64,000 bases of DNA from Ifrita kowaldi (taxonomy: Eukaryota > Chordata > Aves > Passeriformes > Cinclosomatidae): NCBI GenBank assembly GCA_013398055.1, contig VZRS01007522.1:198565-262564 (forward strand), given 5' to 3'. Shown here piece after piece: positions 12,601 through 26,090 of the stretch (position 1 is its first letter; the number at the start of each line of letters is the position of its first letter). Both the position numbers and the translations under genes were made by a program. A model generated the notes under the pieces. It made no database searches. It was not told the origin of the DNA and saw nothing but the letters and a program-made list of their open reading frames with translations.

Positions 12601-13937
12601 CTCCCTTGCCTACAGCCAAGGCAGTCCAAGACACCCTCGAGGGTCAATGAGTGAATTTGCCTTCTCTGAACAGCTTCCATCGACTCCCATGTCCCCGACA
12701 CAAAGCCCTGCCACATTCTTGTCTGGAAAACACTCAAGTCTCAGCCTTCTTGCCCATCCCAGTCTGTGAAGCTCTCTGGGAAGCCCAGCAAGACACCCCA
12801 GCACCAGTAGTTCTTCACTGTCCCACAGCCATCTGAGAGTGTTTATTTGAGCCATTGTTTCTGCTCTGGTTGCTTCAAGCTTCCTACCGCGCCAGGCCAC
12901 CAGAGCTGCAGGCAACTGCCCATCACCCTGAACCCATCAGATATGACAGATGGGAAGCAGCATTGTCACCAGCCCCCTGACAACCTCACCATCACCAATC
13001 TGTCCTTCAAACATCATCACTCAGGAAGCTATGACCATCCCCAGCTTAGTGGTACAGAAGAGTTTCTGGAGAGTTTAAAGACTGAACTTGAAGCCTGTTA
13101 AGAAGCAACAGAACAAAGCAGAGGGCAGAGCCCAGCATGTGAGGTCGGAGTCCTAATTCTCATCAAAGCATGAGGTTCTGCCCCATCTGGAGTTGAGAAA
13201 AAAAATGTGTTCTCAATGAAGGAGTGAGAACTCCTAATGCCTATGTTATTTCTTTCCAAAAATAATTTCTCCTGTCAAAGCAGCAAACCTGAGGCTGGAC
13301 ATGCCCAGAGTAGAAGAAGGATCTTTCTCCCCTTCCTACATCAAAGAGGATGGAAGAGTTTCTTCAGTTTTTCTTTCAGAAGCACAGGATCATGAAAATG
13401 GACAAGCCTAACACTCACCCTCCAGGCATGACACACTTTTTTTGTACAGCCAGTGACATTCAGAATTTGTGTCTGTTTCTATTTCAAAGCTCATGCCTCC
13501 TCTGTAGATTATCATCAGCAGGACACTAATTTATGCCTCAGCTTCACATTTAAACATGAAATGACATCTACTGGGCTTTTCTTTTGTCAAATGAAAACAG
13601 ATTAATAATTACTTCCAACAACAGTGCAAGATGGATATTTCCTCACTTAAAAGGGCCCCAGCACAGCCCCTCCTACTACACCATTCACATTGTCAACCCT
13701 AAGTGTCTCCTCTGCATTACACAGGCCCATTTGTAACACCACACTGATGAAACACAAAAACAACTGAGGATACTGTCAGACATCTTGCACACCATAAATT
13801 CTTGCATTAATTTAAAAATTCTTCTTGGCCCACACTGCCAAGCAGAATAAAGACATTAATTTAGCCCACAAAAAGACTGAGGTCAGCACTGGCCACTGCC
13901 CAATTCTTTTCAAGAGACCACACTGAAAACCTGTGAG

Positions 13938-13987
13938 TATATATATATTTATATAGAGAGAGAGAGAGACACACACATATATATACA
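13938..13987. repeat. Compound microsatellite (TA)n-(AG)n-(CA)n-(TA)n
   Basis: Successive runs of TA, then AG, then AC, then TA again cover about 50 bases without a unique interruption. This is a typical length-variable intronic microsatellite. Confidence 0.9.
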
Positions 13988-14764
13988 CTTCTTACCTGGC
14001 ATGGTTTTATAACACCCCTGTCATGGGCACGTGAGTGTCCTGAGCTCTCGGAAGCAGAGGTCACATCTTGTTAGTTCAATGACTGAGAGACTGAAAACTG
14101 CAGCTAGACACATTTTTCCCGGGTGCAGAACATGCAAATGCAATCAGAAGTTCATTAAACTTGGAATCAAGTTTCTAGAGAGGCACTGCTGACATTCATA
14201 ACAAAACAAATACATCTCATAAGCGGATGTTTGGACATTCCCAGCTTCTCCAGTCCCTCCTAAAATGCCAATAAGGCAAGAAGATGTTTTTGCTTGCCCC
14301 CACATTACAAACAGTCTTCATGAGCTCAGCCAGACATGCATTTGGTCCTGTGTCCTTCTGTCCCAACAATTGCCTGTCAGCTCCCATCCCCTATGGCTGC
14401 CCCTCCAAAACACACAGCTATTAAGGTGCAATCCTTATTCCAGAAAGTTCTTTTGCTAGAGCAGCACTCCAAGCACAAGCAGCCTTTCCTTCACATTGTC
14501 AGGTGCTTGACTGGGGTTAAATTAACATCTTCCTGCAGCTGCAGGAAACCACACAGAAAAACACAAACCACATCAGAAAGTGGCAGGCAGGAGCATGACT
14601 GCATGGAATATTAGTCACGATGTGCTGGTGTGAAAATACTTTTCAATCAACACACTTAAAACTGAAGACAGCTCCTCTTTCTGTACTGCCTGAAAACAAA
14701 TGTGTTCAATGAATGGCTTTTTTTTCTCTTCCCCTCTCTCTTTGATAATGTCACGCAAAGTCAG

Positions 14765-14831
14765 CACAATAGATCGTGATGGCTTCCTGATGATGGGAAC
14801 ATCCTCTGTTCCTCCCACTCAGCACACGTGG
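14765..14831 (+). other. Exon-like segment 1 on the + strand (speculative)
   Basis: A pyrimidine-rich stretch (about 14718-14742) precedes an AG at 14763-14764. A 67-base open segment then ends at a strong donor, TGG|GTAAGT, with the GT at 14832. Read in phase it gives TIDRDGFLMMGTSSVPPTQH and two more residues, and ends in phase 0. I do not recognise the peptide. The pyrimidine tract is about 20 bases from the AG, which is a little far. The opposite strand is also open (14615-14818), so the frame itself is weak evidence. Confidence 0.15.
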
Positions 14832-17800
14832 GTAAGTGATAAACTGAGGGCAGCTTCTGTGCCAGGGTACAAAACAGAGATGCCCAGCCAAGGATCCCAC
14901 ACCCTTCTCTTCAGCTTCATCCATGAGTACAGCTCTCATGGAGCTGTACCCTTCCTCTGCCCCACTGCCAGGTAAATAAATAGAGTTTGTGTTCAGGTTT
15001 TCCTTATCACACCTAAGATCGAATCCCATGTCAAGATATTCCGTTTGTTCCCTCTGTGATCTGTCATTGCTGGAAACAATTGCTAGGGGTTATCTTGTCT
15101 AAGCATTGCACAGATCACAGTCGAGTTAGAGAATGAAGAGTAACCATTTTAACTGGCTCTGGAACTGAGTTACAGCAATATTAATAGGTACATCAAGACC
15201 CTTACTCCTAAAGATCTAAATTCAAGCCATGCTTAGTCCCTTAGTACTATAGTAGATACATGATAACAGGTATCAACATAAGATAAGCTGCTGCACCTGT
15301 AGGATCAAGATTTAATTATTTTGGGAGGCCTTGGGACACACAAAAGCATTCAGAATCCCAAAGAATAAGAAGGTTTATTCTTGAAATAAGCTTTTCCACC
15401 TTTATGTCAGTGTTTCCCTGCCTACTGTATTATTGAACAGGATGTGTTTGTCACTCCCACAGAGTGTGGCCTCCTCAGCCCACACCTCCCTCCCAGCTCT
15501 GACTGGAGCCTGAGAGCCACCAGCACCCCTCTGCCAACTGGCAAGCCCCCAAGATTAAGTTATGGCTGCTATCACTGACTGGTGCTAAAAAAAGAGTCCC
15601 AAAGCTATGACTGAAACAATACCTACCCCTTGCCCAGACCTAATGAACCCACAGACTTCCAAGTGTTTAAAGAAGGCAGGGCCCCACTTCACAGAGGTGG
15701 GAGAAGATGGGCAGCAAAACCTGACAGCCGGGGGAATAGCTGGTGCTGCAGGTGCTGCAGCCAGCTCCAGTTTGGACACATCTCCTACCACAGTCCCATT
15801 CTACTGGTCTGTCTTTACTTATATTTCCCTCAACACCACAGATATCCATCATCTTTGTCTTTCAAAACAGCTCAACTATTCACAAAAGCAAGTGAAAGTC
15901 AAGGCACTGCAAAGCAGCAGTCACACCCTCCTCCTTCAAACGAGCTAAATAATCCCAAACTTAGTTCTCCACCTAAGTCCTCAAAACAAACTGAGTCTTC
16001 CCAGCCTCTCTCTTCTTCAGTGGTTTGGTCTTCTGGCCCATGGGCTGGCCTGATTACCAGCCTGACAGTCACAAATCAGCAGGATCACACGATGAAAAGC
16101 ACCATCTCTCCCCCTGCACGTGATCCTGGGTTCCAACTCAGTGTTTGCTGTGGCTGTATCAGACTTAAATGCACAAGATTCTTGAAAAAGCAGAAAGGAA
16201 AAAAAAATCTGATTTCACCAGTAAGCTTTCTAAACTATCACCAAGAAAAGGTCATAGTAAATTCTAGCTCATTGTCTTTGATTAATAAGAACACTTTTTT
16301 AGAGTTTTCATTTGCTGTTTTTGTAGAACAATCTACACTCATCTAAGAAGTCACCCCTAAAATTTATCATGGCTAAAAATGTTAAGTTACATTCTGAGCA
16401 TCAGAAATGCTTCCATACCTATTCTAAATAACCGAGCTGAAGAAAAATAAATACAAATAGCCCACCCAAACAGGATTATTGCACCTGTGTGTGCAATGTT
16501 CTCAGAAAACCTCTCTTTTGTGGAATACAATTCCACAGGAATTAATAACACATTCCTGATCTGTCTTCAATTAGCTGTTCCTGGAAAAGAGAAAATATGT
16601 ATCTGTTACAGATCTATTGCCTAAATGATAGCTTGCACAACTCTTATTTCAGGCTGCCTAATAATTCTGCTAGAAAACACAACCTTCAATTTCCTTGTTT
16701 CTTGATTTTATATTGCTGACACATTGCTTGCCCACAACACTCCTATCTCCAGCCAGAGCCTGAATGTTACAGGACAACAGCACTTACAAATGCTATTTAC
16801 CCTTAGGGGGTTATTTTATAACAAATTTCAGTTTTGTACTTTGAACATGTCAGAATGACTAGCTTTAAGCAAGTTGGTTTTCCCATCACAAATAAGCTTT
16901 GATTTGAAAACAGATGCCCACTATCGTTAATGAGATGTTTTTCAGAAAACACCACCATTCTCATTTCAGAGTGAAAATAGTCAGCATCATTACATTTGCA
17001 AGCCATCTGCTATTTATTCTCAGCTTCACACATGGGACCTGATAGCTGCAGGTCTTCTTTGCCACATGTCCTACAGAAGTCTTTCAAAAGGGAATGATAT
17101 TTCTGTGTTTAGTCAGGGTTAGACACACTAGGAGAATATTATATTTAAGTAGAAAATGCTCTTAAATCTGTTCTCACAGAATGCAAAGGAGCTGAGTTTT
17201 AACTGTTTCGTACTGTGTGTGAAGTGCTAAAAGGATTATCTAAGACTCCCTCTTTTTCTCTGGGAACTGCAGACAAAGCTGGGTTCACGCACCCTGACAC
17301 GCTCCCACTGCCAGTCCAACACATCTGGGTGCATCAGACCTCCCTCCATGTCCTCTGCACATGCCTTGGACACATGCAAGCAGGCTGAAGGGTAAGGTGT
17401 GCATGGACACAAGCCCAGCAGTCAGACACTGGGCATTTCTGCACACCTGAGAGCCCTGATGAAGCTTTCACTCTTTTCCTGCCAGCCACATTTCTCATAT
17501 GAAAAATCAACTTCCCTTCACCAGGGAAACTCAAAGGCATGTCAGTTCTAACAAAGGCAGTCAGTGATAACCTGAAAAACTCCTGAAATATCTATCTGTA
17601 GCTTTACATCAGCACTTCCATGTTTGCAAGCACATGAAATGAGCCAAGTACACCTCAGTGATGGTGAGGGGAGGATCTACTCCTTCATTACCAGCAGAGA
17701 GACTTTTCAAGGCTGACTCCACCATACTTCCACAGTGCTGGAGCTCAGTGTCCCAGCAATCTTCTGGAGGTCACAACATCTGGATAGTAAATCTTTGGCT

Positions 17801-18067
17801 TCAGGAAAGCCTCAAGGAAATCTTAAGCACTGTAGATTGTTTACAGACCAAGCTCTTTTGAGGCTATAGACCATTGTTCAAAAGACAGTAACTAGAGTAC
17901 AAACCATCAGAGATCAAGGATTCACACAAAAGTTCAGTGTGTCAGTAGTGCCAGCTCTGATCCACTCTGAGCACTCATTTTTATTGTATGCAGCTGCAGT
18001 GGCCTCAAGATTCACAGAAAGCTGAGTATTTCTTTCTTCTTTTTTATGTCTACCAATGGATCTCTAG

Positions 18068-18141
18068 AATGAACTGAACAAATGCAAGAAGGCATTTGAA
18101 AGTTTGTACTATGATCTGGCAGGAGAACTTGTAATTGAAAA
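18068..18141 (+). other. Exon-like segment 2 on the + strand (speculative)
   Basis: A T-rich tract leads to an AG at 18066-18067. A 74-base open segment follows, ending at a consensus donor GAAAA|GTGAGT (GT at 18142). The translation begins NELNKCKKAFESLYYDLAG and continues ELVIE, an amphipathic, helix-like composition. It starts in phase 0, which fits segment 1, and ends in phase 2, which fits segment 3. I cannot name a protein family. It lies antisense within BORCS5 intron 3. Confidence 0.25.
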
Positions 18142-18378
18142 GTGAGTAGTTCATCTTCAGTTTCTGTGTAGCCTTAGGTCAGGCGTAAGGAAGAATTAAA
18201 TTCTATGCACTGGATTAAGCAAAAGGAAAAGAAAGCTATGACCCAAGAATCCTTTCTGACCTTAAAAGCTCTTATAAATTCTTTACCATATACCGCTGTT
18301 ACGTTGATTTCTTTTACAACTATTACCTGAGCCTCTTTTTCAGCTGGAACTCATCTGATTTGGGATTTTGTCTTTCAG

Positions 18379-18444
18379 ACAATTTGCAGCAAGTTCCAGC
18401 AGCCACTCTTCAAATGCATCACTTGCTGTTTCAGTTAAAAAGAA
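18379..18444 (+). other. Exon-like segment 3 on the + strand (speculative)
   Basis: A strong acceptor (TTTTGTCTTTCAG, AG at 18377-18378) and a perfect donor GTAAGT at 18445 bracket 66 bases. In the phase set by segment 2 it is fully open and reads KQFAASSSSHSSNASLAVSV and two Lys. It is Ser/Asn-rich and looks like a disordered linker. The 237-base spacer from segment 2 would be a short intron. A possible terminal piece at 19359-19488 is open in the matching phase and ends in TGA, but its acceptor is poor. No family is recognised. Confidence 0.25.
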
Positions 18445-21400
18445 GTAAGTTAAAAAGTCTTATTTTTTATCCAAGTTCACTACAGTTCTGGCACAGTTCA
18501 TACATCTGATTACAGGGAATTCTACTATATTACAATTCAGCATTTTATCCAGGCTTCTAGAGATAGGTGACGCATCCAGCCCGGAGCAATGCCTGCATGA
18601 ATTAATTTATAGTAAATCATATGTTTCATACCTCCAGAGCAGCGTTGCAATAATGGCTAATAAGTGTTCTCATGTAGAAGCATTCATGCCCCAATGGCAC
18701 AGAAACATTTAGGAAACCCTACCCTTCATAAAAAGCAAGATGGGCAGATGACTGGCACTAAGGCTTCGTAATGCTTTCAACATGAAGTCATCTCCGCAGA
18801 TCACATCTGATTGTTACCAGGGTGCTAATTATGGGGCTGCTAACACAAGGTCCGCCCTGCTCCCTCAGGTCTACCAACTACCATCTTTAAGTCATCAGTG
18901 CAACTCCAAATGTTTGCAAGGCTGGCTAACCTGTCTAAAACGAACATTAAACTGCTGAAAAGCTTCTAGCCAATATTCCTGCACACCCAACCTCCACACC
19001 CCACCCCAATTCTCACTTAAGGGCAGAGCTGACACCTCAAAAATTTCAATTCCACACTGGAACAGGAGGTAATAGTTAAGAATGAAAGCTTGTAAATTGA
19101 CTTTTCCTATACCAACACAATCCTTCAGGGAGGGAGAAGGCCATTTTTAATCTACATTAACGCCAAACTTATTTAGAAAGAGAAATCATGTAATTTTCTA
19201 TCTTCATTTGACTAAGCCAAACAAGTAAAGCTTTTCCACCTTCCTCCCCAAGGTTCTCCACTCCCCACACATCCTTACAGCCCTTGTCTTGTGTTATGAA
19301 CTCTCCTTCCTTGAGCATTATGAGAGCTGCACACAGTGTGTCAGATGAGATCCCTCAGATTTGTGCAAGACAATCAGCATACTCTCATTTCTCCTGGAAG
19401 TACAAGCTGTGATACATCCCAGGCTGATACTTGCTTTCTTCCTATCTCAAATCCATTTCATGCCCAAATCCAACATCAATTCTGCTGACTCTGTAATGAA
19501 ATCTAGTACTTCTTATTCCTATCTGAAGTTCCACAATGTTGGGGCAGGGGGTTGTTGGAGGCTTTTTCCACATGGGAAAATAAGGCGAGAATAAGAAATC
19601 CAATTTCCTAGTTAAAGCAAGCTGTGAGAAGGAACTGAATTATATCCCTTCTGGTGCCTGATAATCATAAACTCCATGCACTAATCCCAATGAAAGTGTT
19701 ATTAAAAGGCTTTCCATGCCAGACTTGGGATCTTCAGTGACAGTTTCTTAAGCACCTAAGTTCTATAACAATACAAACCTTTCTGACTGCTAGATGCTTG
19801 TTTAAACTTAATTTTCTTCCTTGAAAATTCAGTTGAGGAAAGGATTCCAGTTCGCATCTTTCCTCAAAAGGTCATAAAGCAGAAGAACAGGGAACATGCT
19901 GGAAGTGATTACACACATACATTCTCTAGGAGCAAGGGACTGGTCTTTTTTATGACACCAGACGAAGCAGTGCATGTCAGCAAAACAGATTTCAGACTGT
20001 CACCAGTGCAAACAATCTTTCCTTTTCCTTTATAACTGCTAGATCCCTTCATAAAGTTCACGTACAACAGAGCACTGGCCACCTGCCTCAGGCATACACT
20101 GCAAAACATTAATTCTCTATATTAAAGTAACAATTGTGAAGCCTTTTCAAGAGCATTTTCACATTTTGGTGCTGGCTGGTTAAGACACCACCCCACCACT
20201 TAGGTATTCAAGCTACTTGCACATCAGACTGGAGAAAAATGAGCAAGATCAACTAAAGGACATGAAGCTTAACATGTTTCCAGCTTAATAATCCTGTGCA
20301 TTTATTTCTGCATGATGGTGCCTGTTGAGATTCCAGTCTTTATAAACAACACTTCGTTGCTGATAAGAGGAGAAATAAAGAGCTGGATAGATTGTCCTAG
20401 TCCTCATCCATCAACTTCCAAGATGCCAAGGACTAAATTTTAGGTATTGATTTCTTACAGAGCACAACACTCCCAAGTTTTTTTTTTTCTAAAAGGCAAT
20501 GTGGCATTAAATCCCTTGAAAATACCAGTGGCATTTCAACTGAGGTTCTTCCCCTTTTCAGAAATATCACGAGGAATTCTCAGGCCACTTCCCCTGGATT
20601 TGGGGCATTGGTAATTTAAGTCTGTGAACCAAAAGACTCAATTTTGCTTGCAAGTTAACACAGCCTCATCTAGAACATCTTTATATGTTGTGTCAAAACT
20701 AAATACATCTCCATTTTCACTTTTGCCAGGCTTCTTTTAACAGGGTTACTTTTGACTCCCTGAGACCTCCCCTTTAATGGGCTGAAAGGTAACTTCATGG
20801 GCTGATCCATATGGGCTTTAAAGCAAAGGCCTGAAGCTGAAGATGCATTTTGGACTCAGTTAAGGCCATTCAGTTTTTGCTGGCCTAATTCAGTTTAGTC
20901 AGAAGGTGCATCACTCTCAGGGCATGCCTGCTGAAAACAGATTTCACAAACAGTCTTGGAAACTCAGGTCTGAAACCACCTACAGGGAAACCATAACTAA
21001 GAGGAATGGCAATAAACACCTCACTCAGCAGAATCCTGAAACAAAACAAACCAAACACCAGGCAAAAAACACCTCCCCAAATCTTCCCCTTCATTTGAGT
21101 CCATTCCCTGAAGGGAACTGCTCAGCTGTGAGTGGAGCATGGGATGAATCCCAGGCGCTTCAGATCCTTCTGCCCATGGAGGGATGGAATTAGAAGTGCC
21201 TGTGGTGCTTCACACAGTAGAAGCTCTGTGTGCTTACAGCAAAAGTGCACCTTGAGTCTCACTGCAGCTTTGCCTGACATAGTCCCCAGCCAGGCAACAT
21301 CCTTCCAAAGTTCCTGGCCCAGATCTCATTCATTCCTGGTGATGGAACAGCTTCCTGCACTTGGGACAGCTTTTCCCTTTATCACCACCTTAAGGGACCT

Positions 21401-24400
21401 TGCCCTTAAATTTCCAGCAGGGAATGTCAGACTTCCACAAGCTCTCCCTACCACAGCCAGCCCTCCCACCCCTACGGAGAGGGGTCTAAAGCCATGGGCC
21501 CTGCCCACAGCAAGCCCATCCTTCCCTTAGGGTGGACAAAACCCATGTTCATGACTTCTGCACACCACATTCCCCAGCAGGTTTTGCCACAAGATGATGG
21601 GTTGTCCCTGATAAAAAACCACTTTATGTCACAGAAACAATGTAATTGCAAATAAAGGTCAGAAGGCCACACAGCCTTCACAAAAAGATAAACTGAAATC
21701 CCTAAATCCCCAAATTGTTGGGCACACGCAGTGACATGAATGGCTGAATTACAATTTATGAGTCTTAAATGCATGAGATAAGCTCCAACGTGCTTGTATA
21801 TAATGCTGGTGTATAAAAGCAATTTTCTTGTCAAATGCATTAGATTTGCTGCTTATAGAAAATAATGATTGAACTTCTGCTCATACTTTTAAAAAGCTGA
21901 AACATATTGGGAGACATGATACTGTGTTTGTGTGGCTGCAAAAGTTATTTATTTGCCAAATATTAAGGGATGTATTTCTGGACAATTTAACTTAATACTA
22001 GAGAAGCCCATTACATTTACATTTTTGCAGTAAGCTGGTAAAGAAAAAAAACAAAAAAAAGGAAACCAAAACAAGTCAAATGCATATACATGCTGTTCTG
22101 GAGTATTTGTTCAAAATAATGAGCTATTCCCATAGAAGAATTTATAGGCATGAAACAAGCCATACACTGCAATTTGCTGCATGGCAAACCAGTTACTGAT
22201 ATTAATGCCTGCCTGGACAAAATTTATTTAAATGTTGTGAATACAGAAGTAATATTTATTAGATTTAAAAATGTGGGGGGTTTCCCCCAACTCCCCTTCA
22301 TAGATGTGTGCCAGTTTTGAGTGAGACATTTAAAATTTCATCTAGTATTGTAAAAACTGCTCTGTTTTCAAAATTATTGGCAGTCTGGGATTCCTATGGC
22401 AATAAAAGCTACAAATAACACTCCATTAACATTTGTTTTCAAGGCAAAGCATCAGAGCCCTCCCAGTAATCCATTTTCAAACACATTCTAGGAACAGTAT
22501 TTGCCTTTACGGGTACATGGGATACTTCAAAAGCACAACCCCTTTGACAATGCTGCACGTCGAATAAGAAAAGCTGAAGATCTTTTCACTCAAAGCTTCT
22601 TTGAATGGAGCTTAGAGGGCTTTCAGTTTCCCTTTTGCTTTCATAGAAAGAAGACAGGCCTCAATTTTCACGTGTGACTAGTAATTTTTGGATGCTTACC
22701 TTCAGATATTTTGTAAGATGTGATTTTTGAGAAGCTTAGCACCTCGTGCACACAATAATCCTTTTTTAAGGCACTGAAACCAGACTATTTTGAAGGCAAA
22801 CCAAATCATGGGCTCTTCCTGAAAATTGAGCACAGTTCCCCAGGTTTTACCTATTCTACTTGTTTCCCATTCCCTGGTATTCACCACCCCCTATCACATG
22901 ACTCTTGAAATTCTCTCCCTGGCACCCAAAACAGATGTCCTTCACTGGTAAGGACTTAATGTAAAGTAATCCTCTCTCCACTTAATTTGCTGCTTTCCCC
23001 CCAGTCATACCTTTAGAGCTGGTCAACATATGCCTTCAAGCTCATCTTGTCAGAAACCCTCTGTTCTGCAGATCACAAAACTGGAGTAGACACTCCTGGT
23101 GAAGAGAGCACGTGTGGCTCTATCAAACCCTCAGCACATGGAGTTCCTCAAAACTTCAAACGAGTTATCATGCAAATCTATAGTATTTTCCCTAAAAAGA
23201 TGCAAGCACATCCTCCTTCTTTTTTTTCTTGACAGTGAAGACAAAACCTCTTGCCATAAGTAAATCACTCCCTTCCAAAACCAGAACTCCTTCTGGTATG
23301 AAGAACTGCTGAAAAAAGGTACCTGAGTCAACCACCTTCATTCACGTCTTCAGTCCTTTCCCCTTCACGGAATACATTGCATAAATATATTTCTGCTTGA
23401 GAGAGAACAGTCACAGCCACCCAGAAGCTGCACAGGTTCTGCATTTAGGAGCAGATATGGATCCAGCCACCCTGCAAAGCAATTCTGGCTGAACTGGGAA
23501 ATGGGATGGAGAGCAAAGGGAGACTGTACTGCTCCCTGAAGGTATGGAACACACAGCTGGGTGTGCTCAGATCTGCAGTCACTACTGGCATGCAAGTAGG
23601 GCTTTTTTCCTTAGCTTATCCTCTTTCCTATGAAGAACCATTGTAATTCAATGTGTGCTGATTTACAAACCACCACAGTCAATTCTGAGTTATTGAGGAC
23701 CAATTAATTTACAGCAGTACTTCTGAGTTTTGACAGAATCCAGGAAACTTCTTTCCTGGCAACACAGACAATGGACAAAAGATATTTGCCCTGGGACATT
23801 TTGTCAAGGAAAGACTAAAAAAAATCCTGGCTGCAGGCAGTGTGAGTATAGCATATTCTACAGCAGGACTATTACTTGCTGAGTACAGTTAGTGAGAGTC
23901 TGAGAAGTGAACACACCTCAGACAAACGGTGGGAAATCAGACTGAAGCTCACTAACACTTTGTGGAAAGTTAAAAAACATCAGGCACTTGACAAGTCTGT
24001 TATCAGAAGAAAAACACTTCAGTACTTACAGTGTTAAAGAAAGGGAAAGGGAAATACTGGCTACCAAAATGGGGATAAAAGAATTTACTGTCTCAGCTCG
24101 TGCACACATTCTGCTTTTCACAATACACTTGATTTTCTCTTTCATTTTCATGCTTTACTAAGGGTCAAAGCTTTGTGTACATGGCAAAACTAAATCACTG
24201 CTGACAAATGGGTGAAGCCAAAGGCAATTTCCTTTGTCTACACTTGTGAGGAGAGACATCCCCTGCTCTGGTTCAGCTGCACCCTGTGTTGTCAACAACT
24301 GTCAGCAGTGGTTGGATTTAGTGCATCAAGGAGAGCCCAAACAATTTGGAAAGAGTGATTTAAGCTGAGTGGGTCCCACCCAGCTCTTCCAGAACACACA

Positions 24401-24517
24401 TGCAGAACAGCACAAGCAAGAAAAACATTTAAAAATTATTAGGAAAATGAACAGTAAAAACCCACCAGATCTGGCAGAGGGACTGAAAGCATCTGAAGTT
24501 ACTTAAAAGTTGTAACC

Positions 24518-24635
24518 AAAAAAAAAAAAAANAAAAAAAAAAAAAAAAAAAAAACCCCAAAAAAAAAAAAAAAAAAAACCAAAAAAAAAAAAAACCAAAA
24601 AACAACAACAAAAAAGAAAAACCCCAAACAAAAAC
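24518..24635 (+). repeat. Long A-rich low-complexity tract containing one N
   Basis: More than 100 bases of almost pure A with scattered CC and C, and a single unresolved base at 24532. It may be an expanded poly(A) tail of a lost retroelement or simple slippage. The - strand open frame across it (24429-24683, poly-Phe) is an artefact of the tract. Confidence 0.95.
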
Positions 24636-26090
24636 CCAAACCACAGCTGATTTGTCAGTTCTCTGACTTACAGAATTCCCCATCTCTCCATCACTTTGTC
24701 AGAGGAGTCTGTTATAAAGAAGCTAGTGAGAATATCAGTATCATCATTTAATTTATTTTAGATGAAAGATAATCACAAGCCTTATGAACTGGAAGAAGAC
24801 CACCGTAGCTAATTTGAAAGGGACTCTGCCACTTGCCCTGTTGAAGGCAAACCTAATTAATGAAGATTGTACTGGTGGTGTCTACCATGACTTTAAATCA
24901 TGTCACTATTCCCTCTCACACTTTAACAGCCAAAAGAATTACAAGCTGCTTGGATTAATGCAGTACACTGTCATTAGGCTGGCAATTAAATCCCTTTTCT
25001 GAGATTGTGTGATCTGAGTCACCAACATCTGCAAATATCTTCACATCTTGTGTAATAGCTGGCCTCAGATCTTGATACACCAAAGTAAAAAGGCCTTTTT
25101 AATGCTTCCCACATTATTCTGGACTTACAACCCCATGGTGACAGCAGCTTCTCAAAACAGCCCATGAATCAAATTTATTACCCAGTTTGTCATGTGGGAT
25201 TTTCTTAACGTTAAGCCAATAGAGCAACAACAAATCGAGGTCAGTGTTTATACTGCGTGAATAAAAATTAACCATATGCTCAAAAACATTTTTTTGACAC
25301 TGAAAAGGTATTTGGTCTCAAGGATTTTTGACATATGCAGCATTCACCAGCTCTTCTGCACATCTGGGAGTATCTGAGAAAACACCTCAAGCAATATTTC
25401 CCTCTCATGCCAGTCTGTCTTGACTTAAAAAAAAATAAAATCTGGCAGACATTCTACTGCTTCCAACAACAGTAGTCACACATGAGCAAGACAATCCCAT
25501 TGCAGGATGCTCATCCCAGGAATTAATTCAATTGCAAACAGCATCATCCAATATTTAAACAGATCAGTGGTTTCCAAATGATGGTTTAGTGGTAAAAGCA
25601 GCAGCACAGGAGACCTTTTTGCCATAGAGGTCAGAAATGTGATGGCACGTTACGGGCTTTGAAAACAAGTCTAGCTCTACAAATCCACTGAAGATGGAGC
25701 CAGCCATAGAAGATGTTAAGATAACTGTCTCCTTCCTTAAATTAGAGCCTAACCATGGGGCATAATAAAATGTATGCTATACAGACCCAAACAAGGAATG
25801 CTACCTTAAAAGCTTCAGGAATACTTTACTTCTCCAAGAGCTGCTTGCAGCACTTGCCATTCCAGAGGAGCAGCCGCTGCTTAGGGCCAGGCCTCCTCAG
25901 GCACAGCCACCCAACACACGAAGTGACAGTACCCGCAGTGGAAAGGCGGGGACTTCGCTCGCAGGGCACACCCGCAGGGCTGCTCTGCCCCACAGAGGCT
26001 GCTCGGCAGGCTGCCGCAGGGGACCCAGGGCCGTGCCCAGCCAGCCCCCGCGCTCCCGGGGCGCGGCCCCGGCCCTTCCCCGCCCCGCAC

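Larger units (their letters stand above)
9612..26090 (-). other. BORCS5: BORCS5 intron 3 (about 16.5 kb)
   Basis: The intron runs from the donor GAG|GTGCGG at 26090 to the acceptor ACACAG at 9613-9612, both canonical. It is AT-rich and mostly featureless. It holds a compound TA/AG/CA microsatellite at 13.9 kb, an A-rich tract with an N at 24.5 kb, and a few exon-like segments on the + strand (14.8, 18.1, 18.4 kb) listed separately with low confidence. I see no recognisable gene in it. Confidence 0.85.

Noticed and set aside
22690..22890. Possible - strand exon with donor CTGAAG|GTAAGC near 22695
   Set aside because: No acceptable acceptor and no recognisable peptide upstream of the donor.
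24429..24683. - strand open frame rich in Phe
   Set aside because: Produced by the A-rich tract read in reverse; low complexity.
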